Origin: Frankiales bacterium
GTDB lineage: Bacteria > Actinomycetota > Actinomycetes > Mycobacteriales > SCTD01
Direction of reading: 5' to 3'
Length of the DNA: 24,630 nucleotides
Assembly: GCA_025966295.1 (NCBI GenBank)
Contig: JAOPVD010000054.1
Span: 1-24,630 of the forward strand
Below are positions 13,865 to 20,953 of this stretch, piece after piece. A program made the translations under genes and the position numbers. Below the pieces are notes generated by a model that saw nothing but the letters and a program-made list of their open reading frames with translations, was not told where the DNA came from and searched no databases. How positions within the stretch are numbered: position 1 is the stretch's first letter; each line of letters starts with the position of its first letter.

Positions 13865-14644
13865 GACCGTGAGCGCGAGGTACCCGTCGACCAGCTGGTC
13901 GCCCGCCAGGATGCCCACCAGGGCACCGGCGAGCAGGAAGGGCCCAAACGGGATGCGGGTCTTGCGCCCGGCCTCCCGGAACAGCACCAGGCCCACGCTG
14001 ATGACACCGCCCAGCAGGTAGCCCGCGAACAGCCCGGCAGCCAGTGCGCCGTAGGAGATCCAGCCCAGGTAGATGCCCAGCAGCCCGGAGAGCTTCACGT
14101 CCCCGAAGCCCATGCCCTTCGGGTAGACGAACCAGACCGTGAAGAAGAAGGCGAAGGCGATGGCTCCGGAGATGAGCGCCCGGACCAGGTCGTCGGCGCT
14201 GCCCTCGGCGATCGCGGCCGCCCCGAGCAGCACCAGCGCCACCGGGTACGACGGCAGCGTGAGCGCGTCCGGGAGCCGCTGCACGTCCAGGTCGATGAGC
14301 GCCAGGGCCAGCCCGACCGCGGCGAAGTACAGGTAGGCCGGCAGCGCCGCGTCGAGGCCGAACCGCCAGGCCAGCACGGCGAACAGGGCGCCGGTCAGGG
14401 CCTCCACGACCGGGTAGCGGGCGCTGATCGGCAGCCCGCAGTCGCGGCACTTGCCGCGCAGCAGCAGCCATCCCAGGACGGGCACGTTGTCCCGCGGCCG
14501 GATCTCGTTGCCGCACTGCGGGCACGAGCTCGGCGGCCGGACGACCGACTCCCCCCGTGGCACCCGCCAGACCACGACGTTGAGGAACGAGCCGATCGCC
14601 AGGCCGAAGACGGCGCAGAGCAGTGCCAGGGGCAGGTCGGTCAC
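13859..14644 (-). CDS. pilD: Prepilin leader peptidase / N-methyltransferase
   Basis: PilD is the membrane aspartic protease that cuts prepilins after Gly and methylates the new N-terminus. The 261-residue product has the N-terminal methylase domain with two CxxC pairs (C41/C44 and C66/C69). The peptidase aspartates are in ALIDLDVQRLPD (D118-D120 region) and KGMGFGD (D182). About seven further membrane segments are visible. Both halves are intact, so it should process and methylate. It closes the minor-pilin operon, 25 nt after the PilX-like gene. The GTG start at 14644 has no obvious ribosome site. A prepilin peptidase near aroC is common in actinobacteria. Confidence 0.95.
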   Translation of the reverse strand: MTDLPLALLCAVFGLAIGSFLNVVVWRVPRGESVVRPPSSCPQCGNEIRPRDNVPVLGWLLLRGKCRDCGLPISARYPVVEALTGALFAVLAWRFGLDAALPAYLYFAAVGLALALIDLDVQRLPDALTLPSYPVALVLLGAAAIAEGSADDLVRALISGAIAFAFFFTVWFVYPKGMGFGDVKLSGLLGIYLGWISYGALAAGLFAGYLLGGVISVGLVLFREAGRKTRIPFGPFLLAGALVGILAGDQLVDGYLALTVG

Positions 14645-14669
14645 GAGCAGGGACGCTAGCGGTCCGGGG

Positions 14670-16382
14670 TCACGGAGCGCTGTAGGTGTAAGCGGCGGGT
14701 CGCTCGGCGGACGTGTTGACCTGGAAGGCCGACTGCACCGGGTCGATGAAGTGCGGCGGCGACAGGTACTTCAGCCGGGTGTCGTAGGAGTACACCTTGC
14801 TGTAGCCGGTGGAGCCGATGAGCCCGACCGGTCCCCGGAAGTTCTGCGAGATCGCGCCGCTGACCGTGAGGTCACCGAGCCTGGCGCCCAGGGTGTAGTT
14901 CTGCACGATGAACGAGTGCTGCACCGACAGGACCGCGGCCTGGATGACCGGGTTGGTCCAGTAGGCCGTCGTCGCCGAGCCGTTGTGGAGGTACTTCACG
15001 TTGTCGGCAGTGGTGCAGCTGTAGTTCGTGCACTTGATCGGGTGGTAGACCTTCACGTAGTTGTTGGCCACCAGGCCGAGGATGTCGGTGGAGCCGGTGC
15101 CCTGGGTGTTGTACTTGATGTCCCAGGTGGCGTAGATGTCGTTCTCCGCGGCGACGGTCAGGGCGCCCTTCATGGTGCCCTCGATGAACACGTCGCCGGC
15201 CTGGCACGGGTAGGTCGAGCTGTCGCCGGTCTGCGGGTACCCGATCGGGTTCGCGCCGGCCGCGCAGGTCGGCCGTCCCGCGGCTCCGGCCGCCCAGTAG
15301 TTGGCCTCGGCGGGGTTGGTGGGCACGCTCTGCACGTACACGACCCCGTTGGCGGGGATCGCGATGTCGGTGCCGACCTCGCACCCGGACGCGATCACCT
15401 TCGTCCAGGGGCTGGTCACCCGCATGGTCCCGTTGGCGTTCAGGATGATCCGGGTCGGGCCCGCGTACAGGCACCCGGGCACCGGGACGTAACGCGCGTC
15501 CACCTCCCGGATGATGCTGTCGTTGTTCGGCGGCAGGTCGAGGGTGCCGCTGAAGGACGGGTCCCCGGCCCGGCTGAAGCGCGGGTTGTTGCCGCTGCAC
15601 GTTGAGTTCTTGCGGTACCGCGGCGCCCTGACGTTCCAGGACGTGGTGGTGGTTCCGTTGAAGGTGGGGGCGCCGCAGACGAGCAGGGAGTCGTTGGTGT
15701 GCAGCGGCCCGTTGACCGTGTCACCGCTGGCGAAGTTGATGTCGATGCAGGCGCTAGGCCGGCCCTCGTACTCGTGCAGCGGGCACTGCGCCTGGGCCTG
15801 CGCCTTCGTCAGGCTGGAGCTGCCGTTCGGGTATGCGGCCGGGTCGAGGGTCTCGAAGTTGGTGAAGTACAGGTAGTCCAGGAAGCCGCGCCGCCGGATC
15901 GTGGTCTCCACCGTCCGGGTCGTCTTGCCCACCCGGCCGGTGGCCCGGACCTTGAGGATGCCCTGCGCCTTGTACACCGCGTTGTTGACCTCGTAACGGA
16001 ACTGGGAGCGGCCGTTCGCCAGCGGCACCTGCGCCCAGGAGGTGAAGGCGGCGTTCGCCTGCGCGGCCGGGGGCAGCGCGGCCGCCGGGTTGTTCGAGGC
16101 GCTGTAGGTGTGAGCCGGGTTGGCGTAAATCCAGTAGTTGCCGTCCGCGTTCAGCCGGCTCAAGTAGTCGTCGATGCCCGCCTGGGCGGCCGCCAGCGAG
16201 GCGTTCCAGGTCTGGTCGCGGCGGGCGTGCCGCTGGTTGGACGCGGCGCTCACGATGGCCGTGGAGACGAGCAGCGCCATCACGAAGACGACACCGATCA
16301 CCATGACCATGACGATGCCCTCGTCGTCCTTGCCACGACGGAACCGAGCGAGCACGGAGGCCTCCTGCTTGGTGGGCCTCAT
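14670..16382 (-). CDS. Large PilX/GspK-like minor prepilin lacking Glu5
   Basis: The 570-residue product has a prepilin-like start: basic leader, GKDDEG at 17-22, then IVMVMVIGVVFVMALLVSTAIVSAA-type hydrophobic helix (about 23-47). The residue five after the presumed cut is Met, not the usual Glu. The GspK/PilX tip subunits are the pilin-like class known to lack this Glu. The large ectodomain has ten cysteines, likely disulfide-paired, and repeated beta-like segments (GDTVNGPLHTNDSL, GDVFIEGTMKGALTVAAENDIYA). That part reminds me of DUF4900-type or polymer-forming beta folds, without certainty. ATG at 16382 overlaps the stop of the PilW-like gene. Probable role: pilus tip or initiator subunit. 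Confidence 0.7.
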   Translation of the reverse strand: MRPTKQEASVLARFRRGKDDEGIVMVMVIGVVFVMALLVSTAIVSAASNQRHARRDQTWNASLAAAQAGIDDYLSRLNADGNYWIYANPAHTYSASNNPAAALPPAAQANAAFTSWAQVPLANGRSQFRYEVNNAVYKAQGILKVRATGRVGKTTRTVETTIRRRGFLDYLYFTNFETLDPAAYPNGSSSLTKAQAQAQCPLHEYEGRPSACIDINFASGDTVNGPLHTNDSLLVCGAPTFNGTTTTSWNVRAPRYRKNSTCSGNNPRFSRAGDPSFSGTLDLPPNNDSIIREVDARYVPVPGCLYAGPTRIILNANGTMRVTSPWTKVIASGCEVGTDIAIPANGVVYVQSVPTNPAEANYWAAGAAGRPTCAAGANPIGYPQTGDSSTYPCQAGDVFIEGTMKGALTVAAENDIYATWDIKYNTQGTGSTDILGLVANNYVKVYHPIKCTNYSCTTADNVKYLHNGSATTAYWTNPVIQAAVLSVQHSFIVQNYTLGARLGDLTVSGAISQNFRGPVGLIGSTGYSKVYSYDTRLKYLSPPHFIDPVQSAFQVNTSAERPAAYTYSAP

Positions 16383-17050
16383 GAGGCCGGCGCCACGACG
16401 TTGTACCCGGGCAGCGAGATGCGGGTGACGAGCGTGACCGAGCGCGCCTTGTTGCGGGCGTCGGCCTGGACGGTGATGGTGATGTCGACGGACCGGACCC
16501 GCTCGAGCACCGACGCGTCGGTCGACGGCAGCGTCGTGATCTCGGTCTCGGTGTCGTCGTAGTAGCGGAACAGCGCGGGCGCCGACGTCGGGATCTTGCT
16601 GCCGATCTCCCGGGCCACTGCTGCGCCCGTGAAGGTGTAGTACGGCGCGGAGGCGCCGTCGGCCTTCGTCGTCAGCTCGCGCAGGGACCGCGCGGAGTTG
16701 ATGTTGTACTGGATCTGCCGCGGGTTGCCGCTGAGGTTGGTGTAGAAGGTGATGTCGTTCGCGGCGATGGCCTTGAAGGCCGGGATGCGGGGCGTGGTGG
16801 CGCTGTTGCGCTCCACCGGGCTGGCCGCGCGCAGTGCCTTCGTCATGTTCTCCATGGCGACGGAGGAGATCCGGAGGCTGTCCTCCCGGAACCGGTTGTT
16901 CACCAGCGTCTGGTTGACCTTGATCATGGTGACCGTCGTGATGCTCATGACGATGCTCAGCAGCACCATCACCGACAGCAGCTCCACCAGGCTGAAGCCG
17001 CGGTCGTCCCGACGCGCCTGGGCGGCCCGCCGGCGCAGGAAGCCGGCCAT
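16379..17050 (-). CDS. PilW-like minor prepilin
   Basis: The 223-residue product has a type IV prepilin start: a basic leader with DDRG at 15-18, then FSLVELLSVMVLLSIVMSITT. The Glu at mature position 5 is in place, so PilD should cut after Gly18. The rest looks like a PilW/PilJ-type minor pilin, with the helix NRFREDSLRISSVAMENMTKALRAA and a mixed alpha-beta domain ending SVTLVTRISLPG. It is the middle gene of three; its ATG (17048-17050) shares a base with the upstream stop (TGATG). Minor pilins of this class prime and cap the fibre with PilV- and PilX-like partners. Confidence 0.82.
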   Translation of the reverse strand: MAGFLRRRAAQARRDDRGFSLVELLSVMVLLSIVMSITTVTMIKVNQTLVNNRFREDSLRISSVAMENMTKALRAASPVERNSATTPRIPAFKAIAANDITFYTNLSGNPRQIQYNINSARSLRELTTKADGASAPYYTFTGAAVAREIGSKIPTSAPALFRYYDDTETEITTLPSTDASVLERVRSVDITITVQADARNKARSVTLVTRISLPGYNVVAPAS

Positions 17051-18390
17051 CAGTGCGTCACCGACACCAGCTGCTCGGCGCCGCCCACCATGGCAGGCGT
17101 CCAGTTCGCTCCGGCCGACACGCCGCCGTCGCTGAAGCTCAGCTGCCAGGTGCCGACCGGCATGCTGACCAGCAGGTCACCGTCAGCCGGAGTGGTCCCT
17201 AGCGTGAGGGTCTCCCCGCCCGGGCAGAGGATGTCCGGCCCCGACGCAGGCTCGACGTGGGTGGCGGTGACCACGACGTTGGCCAGCGCCGCCCCGCCGG
17301 CGTTGCGGAGCGCCACCCGCACCGGGACCATCGGGACGGTGACGCTGGTGACGGTGCCAGGGGTCACCGTGACCGCAGCCGGTCGGGCCGCGTCGGGGTA
17401 GAGCTGCTCGACGTTGCCGGGCTGCACCTTGCCCTCCGGGTCGGCGTCGTTGCAGCCCCCGGACCAGACGGAGTAGCCGGAGGCGAACGGGAACAGCCCG
17501 GCGATGCTGGGGGCGGTGCCGGTGGTCGTGACGCGCTTCACGCCGCTCGGCTGCAGCCGGGTGTTGGCCAGGGTGACCGGCAGGTTGGCCGGCGCCGGGT
17601 GGGTGGCGCTGCCGAGGGCCAGCGCGAGCGAGGAGGCGTGGTCGTAGGTGAAGCGGACCGCCGTAGTGGTGCCGGTGGAGACGCTCTGGGTAGCCACCGG
17701 CGTCACCACGCCCTGCTCGTCGACGCTGCCGAGGTCGCTGGCCGTGACGGTGTAGGTCCCTGGGACCAGCTGGGCGAAGAAGGCACAGCCGTCGGAGCCC
17801 GAGGTCTGCGTCAGGCTCCCCGTCGCGCCCGTGACAGTGATACTGACGTTCGACCGCGGGGCCGCGCTGCGGTCCAGGACTGACACGCCAAGGTTGCCCA
17901 GCGTCGGGTCGTAGCTGCCGACGCCGGGGTTGACGATGCTGTCGCTCTGCACCGGCGCCACCTTGCCCATCGCCGCCCAGGTGACCCGCACGTTGATGCG
18001 CTTGTAGGCGACGAAGCGGCCGGTGCCGCCGTCGCAGGGGCTGGCGGTCGCGTCCCTGTTGATCCACTCCGCGGTGCGCAGCACGTGGTAGACCTCGCCG
18101 GCGACCGTGAAGTCGTAGGCGCTGTTGCCGAGGGTCGCCAGGTCGGAGATGTTGCGGGCGGTGTCCATCTCGCGGGCCGCGACGTTCGCCGCGACGGTGC
18201 GCTGCCGGTTCTCCCGGGTGGTCTGCTGCGCCCGCATCAGGCCGTAGAGCACGGACGTCGAGACGATGAGGAAGATGAGGCTCGCCGTCAGCACCTCGAC
18301 GAGCGTGACGCCCTCGTCGTCCCGGGCGCTCCGGCGCAGCCGGCCAAGCGCGAGTGTCACGCCGTCCCGCCCTTCGTCTGTGGATGCCAT
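17050..18390 (-). CDS. PilV-like minor prepilin with appended transthyretin-like beta domains
   Basis: The 446-residue product has a prepilin start: SARDDEG at 21-27, then VTLVEVLTASLIFLIVSTSVLYGLM with Glu at mature position 5. PilV-type pilins are normally about 150-200 residues. Here the pilin part (to about 160) is followed by two domains of carboxypeptidase-regulatory/Cna-B type (about 166-218 with SDGCAFFAQLVPGTYTVTA, and about 350-425 with PVRVALRNAGG ... VSMPVGTWQLSF). Such domains are common in surface adhesins. First gene of its operon, ATG at 18390, with its promoter motif at 18413-18441. The likely role is a tip-located minor pilin with binding ability; the ligand is unknown. Confidence 0.78.
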   Translation of the reverse strand: MASTDEGRDGVTLALGRLRRSARDDEGVTLVEVLTASLIFLIVSTSVLYGLMRAQQTTRENRQRTVAANVAAREMDTARNISDLATLGNSAYDFTVAGEVYHVLRTAEWINRDATASPCDGGTGRFVAYKRINVRVTWAAMGKVAPVQSDSIVNPGVGSYDPTLGNLGVSVLDRSAAPRSNVSITVTGATGSLTQTSGSDGCAFFAQLVPGTYTVTASDLGSVDEQGVVTPVATQSVSTGTTTAVRFTYDHASSLALALGSATHPAPANLPVTLANTRLQPSGVKRVTTTGTAPSIAGLFPFASGYSVWSGGCNDADPEGKVQPGNVEQLYPDAARPAAVTVTPGTVTSVTVPMVPVRVALRNAGGAALANVVVTATHVEPASGPDILCPGGETLTLGTTPADGDLLVSMPVGTWQLSFSDGGVSAGANWTPAMVGGAEQLVSVTH

Positions 18391-18412
18391 GGGTGCCTGT
18401 CCTGTGCCAGTT

Positions 18413-18441
18413 GTCTCGACCCGGCTGCCGCCGGGCTTGAG
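18413..18441 (-). promoter_or_regulatory. Pilus-type promoter motif for the minor-pilin/pilD operon
   Basis: On the minus strand, CTCAAG (18441-18436), 15 nt, then GTCGAGAC (18420-18413), about 22 nt before the start codon. It sits directly after the stop of the second pilin gene. Confidence 0.58.
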
Positions 18442-18451
18442 GGCCGTGCCG

Positions 18452-18859
18452 TCAGCAGGTCGCGCCGGCGCCCAGGATCTGGATCACGCCGGTGCCGTTG
18501 CGGTAGATGAGGGTCTTGCCGGGCAGCTCGTTGTGCCGGCCCTCGATGCAGTAGGCGTTGCCGGTCACCCGCACGATGAGGTGACTCCACTGGGAGGTCC
18601 GCATGCCCTCGGCCTGCAGCAGCGACGAGTTCTCGGTCTCCCCGTCCAGGCCGGTGTAGGCACCGTCCTGGCTGGCGGCGTAGGTCTCGACCGAGCTCGC
18701 CGCCCCCCGCATGTCGGTGACGGCCGTCGTCCGGTAGGCGGACTGGCGCTGGTTCAGGAAGATGGGCACGGCGATGGCCGCGAGGATGCCGATGACGATC
18801 ATGACGACCAGCAGCTCGATCAGCGTGAAGCCGGCGTCCTGTGCGCGGTTTGTGGTCAC
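18452..18859 (-). CDS. Second major-type type IV pilin
   Basis: The 135-residue prepilin has a very short 10-residue leader (MTTNRAQDAG), then FTLIELLVVMIVIGILAAIAVPIFLNQR, the canonical pilin helix with Glu5. The C-terminal domain has two cysteines arranged as in the neighbouring PilA (YC near 103 and the final residue), forming a probable D-region disulfide loop. It is a paralogue of PilA rather than a minor pilin by size and layout. GTG at 18859 is preceded by GGGAGAG. It lies downstream of a strong terminator after pilA, so it needs its own promoter or readthrough; a weak pilus-type motif is at 18867-18895. Confidence 0.9.
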   Translation of the reverse strand: MTTNRAQDAGFTLIELLVVMIVIGILAAIAVPIFLNQRQSAYRTTAVTDMRGAASSVETYAASQDGAYTGLDGETENSSLLQAEGMRTSQWSHLIVRVTGNAYCIEGRHNELPGKTLIYRNGTGVIQILGAGATC

Positions 18860-18866
18860 GACTCTC

Positions 18867-18895
18867 CCTTCGACACCCGGCCAGGGCGCCTGGAT
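18867..18895 (-). promoter_or_regulatory. Weak pilus-type promoter motif before the second pilin
   Basis: On the minus strand, ATCCAG (18895-18890; TCCAG instead of TCAAG), 15 nt, then GTCGAAGG (18874-18867). The octamer overlaps the Shine-Dalgarno and ends 7 nt from the GTG, so use of this site would give a leaderless message. Confidence 0.33.
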
Positions 18896-18916
18896 GGGCT
18901 GTTCCGGTGACGGACG

Positions 18917-18956
18917 CCGAAGGGGCGGCCCGGCCGAAGCCGGACCGCCCCTTCGG
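18917..18956 (-). terminator. Strong hairpin terminator after pilA
   Basis: CCGAAGGGGCGG (18917-18928) pairs with CCGCCCCTTCGG (18945-18956). After one mismatch a further five pairs lead to a 4-nt loop. It begins 11 nt past the pilA stop, and no comparable hairpin follows the second pilin. Confidence 0.8.
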
Positions 18957-18967
18957 TTGCGGGTCTA

Positions 18968-19393
18968 TCAGGTGCAGGCGGTCTTGCTGGGCGAACCACC
19001 CAGGGACTTCTTGAGGTACCAGGTCTCACTGGTCAGCGAGGTGTGGGTCGCGCTAAGGCAGTAGTCCGTGGCGGTGACGGACACGATGGACGTCGTGACG
19101 TTGCCGCTGCCGTTGAACTCGACCGCGCCGGAAGGCAGGGCGCCAGTCGTGGTGGCGACACCAGCGGCGCCGAGCTTGGTGTAGTCGCCGTCGACGTCGG
19201 CGGCGGCCGACTCGATGCCCAGCGAGGCGTTCTTCAGGTCGCTCTTGACGGCGGAGCGGTAGCCGTTCTTGCGCTGGTTGAGGAACACCGGGATGGCGAT
19301 GGCGGCGAGGATGCCAATGATGATCATGACGACGAGGAGCTCGATGAGGGTGAAGCCCTCGGTCTCCTTGGCCTTGCGGATGCGAGCCAGCAT
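18968..19393 (-). CDS. pilA: Major type IV pilin PilA
   Basis: PilA is the main fibre subunit. From the ATG at 19393 the prepilin is 141 residues: leader MLARIRKAKETEG, then FTLIELLVVMIIIGILAAIAIPVFLNQR, with Glu at mature position 5. A globular domain ends in a two-cysteine loop (DYCLSATH ... SKTACT). I chose this ATG because GGAGGA lies 7 nt upstream. An in-frame GTG at 19459 with its own GGAGG would add 22 residues and cannot be excluded. Transcription probably starts near 19580, leaving a leader of about 190 nt with a GEMM-like riboswitch. A strong terminator follows, so it may be transcribed alone at high level. Confidence 0.94.
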   Translation of the reverse strand: MLARIRKAKETEGFTLIELLVVMIIIGILAAIAIPVFLNQRKNGYRSAVKSDLKNASLGIESAAADVDGDYTKLGAAGVATTTGALPSGAVEFNGSGNVTTSIVSVTATDYCLSATHTSLTSETWYLKKSLGGSPSKTACT

Positions 19394-19460
19394 TGCGATG
19401 TCCTCCAGGACGGGATAAGGGTGAGCCGCGCAGAAATGCGATGTTGTGTTTTCCCCCACG

Positions 19461-19485
19461 CGGCCCCTCCAGGAGGTGCCGGCCG
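19461..19485 (-). promoter_or_regulatory. Candidate expression-platform hairpin between the riboswitch and pilA
   Basis: In the mRNA, CGGCC-GGCA-CCUCC-U-GGAGG-GGCCG can fold on itself. CCUCC is an anti-Shine-Dalgarno and GGAGG is the ribosome site of the upstream in-frame GTG (19459). The hairpin begins one nt after the aptamer, so the two folds could compete. The pairing is visible; the switching role is inferred. Confidence 0.4.
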
Positions 19486-19486
19486 A

Positions 19487-19553
19487 GGCAGCTGGGCCGA
19501 CCTGGTTGCCCGGGTCCCCTGGCTTTGCGGCCCCGCCTTGCGGCGGGTGTGCC
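19487..19553 (-). promoter_or_regulatory. GEMM-type (cyclic-di-GMP-I class) riboswitch aptamer in the pilA leader
   Basis: Reading the mRNA from 19553: GGC, ACA, then hairpin CCCGCC-GCAA-GGCGGG (19547-19532) with a GNRA loop. Next come GC, CGCAAA (19529-19524) and GCC pairing with the first GGC. This reproduces the family's first arm (GGC-AAA-CC, GNRA hairpin, GG-GA-CGCAAA-GCC) with correct spacing and two base changes. A second arm follows: GGG/CCC and GACC/GGUC around a 10-nt loop (19519-19494), then AGCUGCC. It lies 3' of the pilA promoter and about 90 nt before the ATG. GEMM riboswitches are known before pilin genes in other phyla. The base before the first GGC is A, where the Vibrio Vc2 aptamer has G20. 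Confidence 0.7.
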
Positions 19554-19588
19554 TTTGTTCTTGGCCTTGCGGCTCGATGACAACAACT

Positions 19589-19617
19589 GCTTCGGCGTTG
19601 CCTTGACCGGGCTTGAG
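19589..19617 (-). promoter_or_regulatory. Pilus-type promoter motif for pilA
   Basis: On the minus strand, CTCAAG (19617-19612), 15 nt, then GCCGAAGC (19596-19589). It is one of the best copies of the motif. It lies between the pilC terminator and the GEMM-like aptamer; together with those two elements it accounts for most of the 319-bp gene-free stretch 19394-19712. Confidence 0.68.
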
Positions 19618-19659
19618 GACTAGATGACCTTTATTTCTCGGGACCCCCGGATACGACCC

Positions 19660-19694
19660 GAAGGGCCCACCGGACGGCGACCGGTGGGCCCTTC
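19660..19694 (-). terminator. Hairpin terminator after pilC
   Basis: GAAGGGCCCACCGG (19660-19673) and its exact complement (19681-19694) form a perfect 14-bp stem with a 7-nt loop, 18 nt past the pilC stop. No T-run follows. It would end the pilT-pilC transcript before the pilA promoter. Confidence 0.75.
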
Positions 19695-19712
19695 TGGCGT
19701 GCTCCGTTCGGG

Positions 19713-20939
19713 CTACTTGATGAGGTCGAAGATCTTGAAGATCGGCATGTAGAGCGCCACGATCATCGATCCGATGACCGCACCCATGAAGGCGATCATG
19801 AGCGGCTCGATGAGCGCCGTCAGCGACTCGGTCGTGGCCTCGACCTCCTGGTCGTAGAACTCGGCGATCTTGTGCAGCATCGAGTCCAGGGCACCGGTGT
19901 CCTCACCCACAGACATCATCTGCACCACCATCGGCGGGAAGACCGGGTGGTTGGCCAGCGGGGCCGCCAGTGCCTCGCCCTGGCGCACGCTGTCCTGGAC
20001 CTCCCGGACCGCCCGCGCCAGCACGACGTTGCCGGTGGTGTCGGCGACGATGTCGAGCGCCTGCAGGATGGGGACGCCGGAGTGCATCATCGTGCCCAGG
20101 TTGCGGCAGAACCGGCTCAGCGCGATCTTCTGGAACAGGTTGCCGAACACCGGCAGCTTGAGCTTGAGCGGGTCCACGAAGTTCACGACCTGCTCGGTGC
20201 GCTTCACCTTGCCCCACACCACGGTCCCGCCGATGCCGACGATGATGAACACGTAGAAGTAGCTCTTCAGGAAGTCGCTCAGCACCACCAGGATCTGCGT
20301 CGGCAGCGGGAGCTTGCCGCCCAGGCTGGTGAACAGGCCGGCGAAGACCGGGACGATGAACAGCAGCATGCCGATGACGGCCACGATCGCGATGACGAAG
20401 ACGACGACCGGGTAGGTCATGGCGGACTTGACCTTGCCGCGGAGCTTGACCTCGGCCTCGTAGTTGGCCGCGATCTGGAGCAGCACGCCGTCCAGGAAGC
20501 CGCCGACCTCACCGGCCCGGCACATGTTCACCATCAGCGGCGGGAAGCACTCGGGGTGCTTGCCCATCGAGACCGACAGCGAGTTGCCGGTCTCGATGTC
20601 GTTGCGGACCTCGGTGATGACCCGGGTCAGCTCCTTGCTCTCGGTCTGCTCCGAGAGGATGTTGAGGGCCCGCAGCAGCGACAGGCCGCTGTTGATCATC
20701 GTGGCGAACTGCCGGGAGAAGATCGCCAGGTCCTTGAGCTTGACCTTCTTTTTCCCGAAGCCGGGGATGGTCAGCTCCTTGTTCATCCCGGCGTTGGTCT
20801 TGGTGATGGAGATGGGCGCGTAGCCCATGCTCTTGAGTTTCTGGGCGACCTGGCTGGGGCTCTCCGCCTCCAGCGTGCCGCTCTTCATGCTGCCGCTGCG
20901 ATCGCGGACCTTGTACTCGAAGGTTGCCATGGTTGCCAT
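19713..20939 (-). CDS. pilC: Type IV pilus inner-membrane platform protein PilC
   Basis: PilC is the polytopic platform that couples the motor ATPases to pilin insertion. The 408-residue product has the short N-terminal ATPase-facing segment, then two GspF domains (about 70-195 and 275-400). Each begins with a FSRQFATMINSGLSLLRAL or LSRFCRNLGTMMHSGVPILQAL stretch, and both have the GE(V/D)(G/T)G signature. Three or four membrane helices are placed as in the family, the last at GAVIGSMIVALYMPIF. Start ATG at 20939; a second ATG three codons on is also possible. It lies 14 nt after pilT in the same transcript. Length is normal. Confidence 0.97.
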   Translation of the reverse strand: MATMATFEYKVRDRSGSMKSGTLEAESPSQVAQKLKSMGYAPISITKTNAGMNKELTIPGFGKKKVKLKDLAIFSRQFATMINSGLSLLRALNILSEQTESKELTRVITEVRNDIETGNSLSVSMGKHPECFPPLMVNMCRAGEVGGFLDGVLLQIAANYEAEVKLRGKVKSAMTYPVVVFVIAIVAVIGMLLFIVPVFAGLFTSLGGKLPLPTQILVVLSDFLKSYFYVFIIVGIGGTVVWGKVKRTEQVVNFVDPLKLKLPVFGNLFQKIALSRFCRNLGTMMHSGVPILQALDIVADTTGNVVLARAVREVQDSVRQGEALAAPLANHPVFPPMVVQMMSVGEDTGALDSMLHKIAEFYDQEVEATTESLTALIEPLMIAFMGAVIGSMIVALYMPIFKIFDLIK

Positions 20940-20953
20940 CTGTCAGCGCCCTC

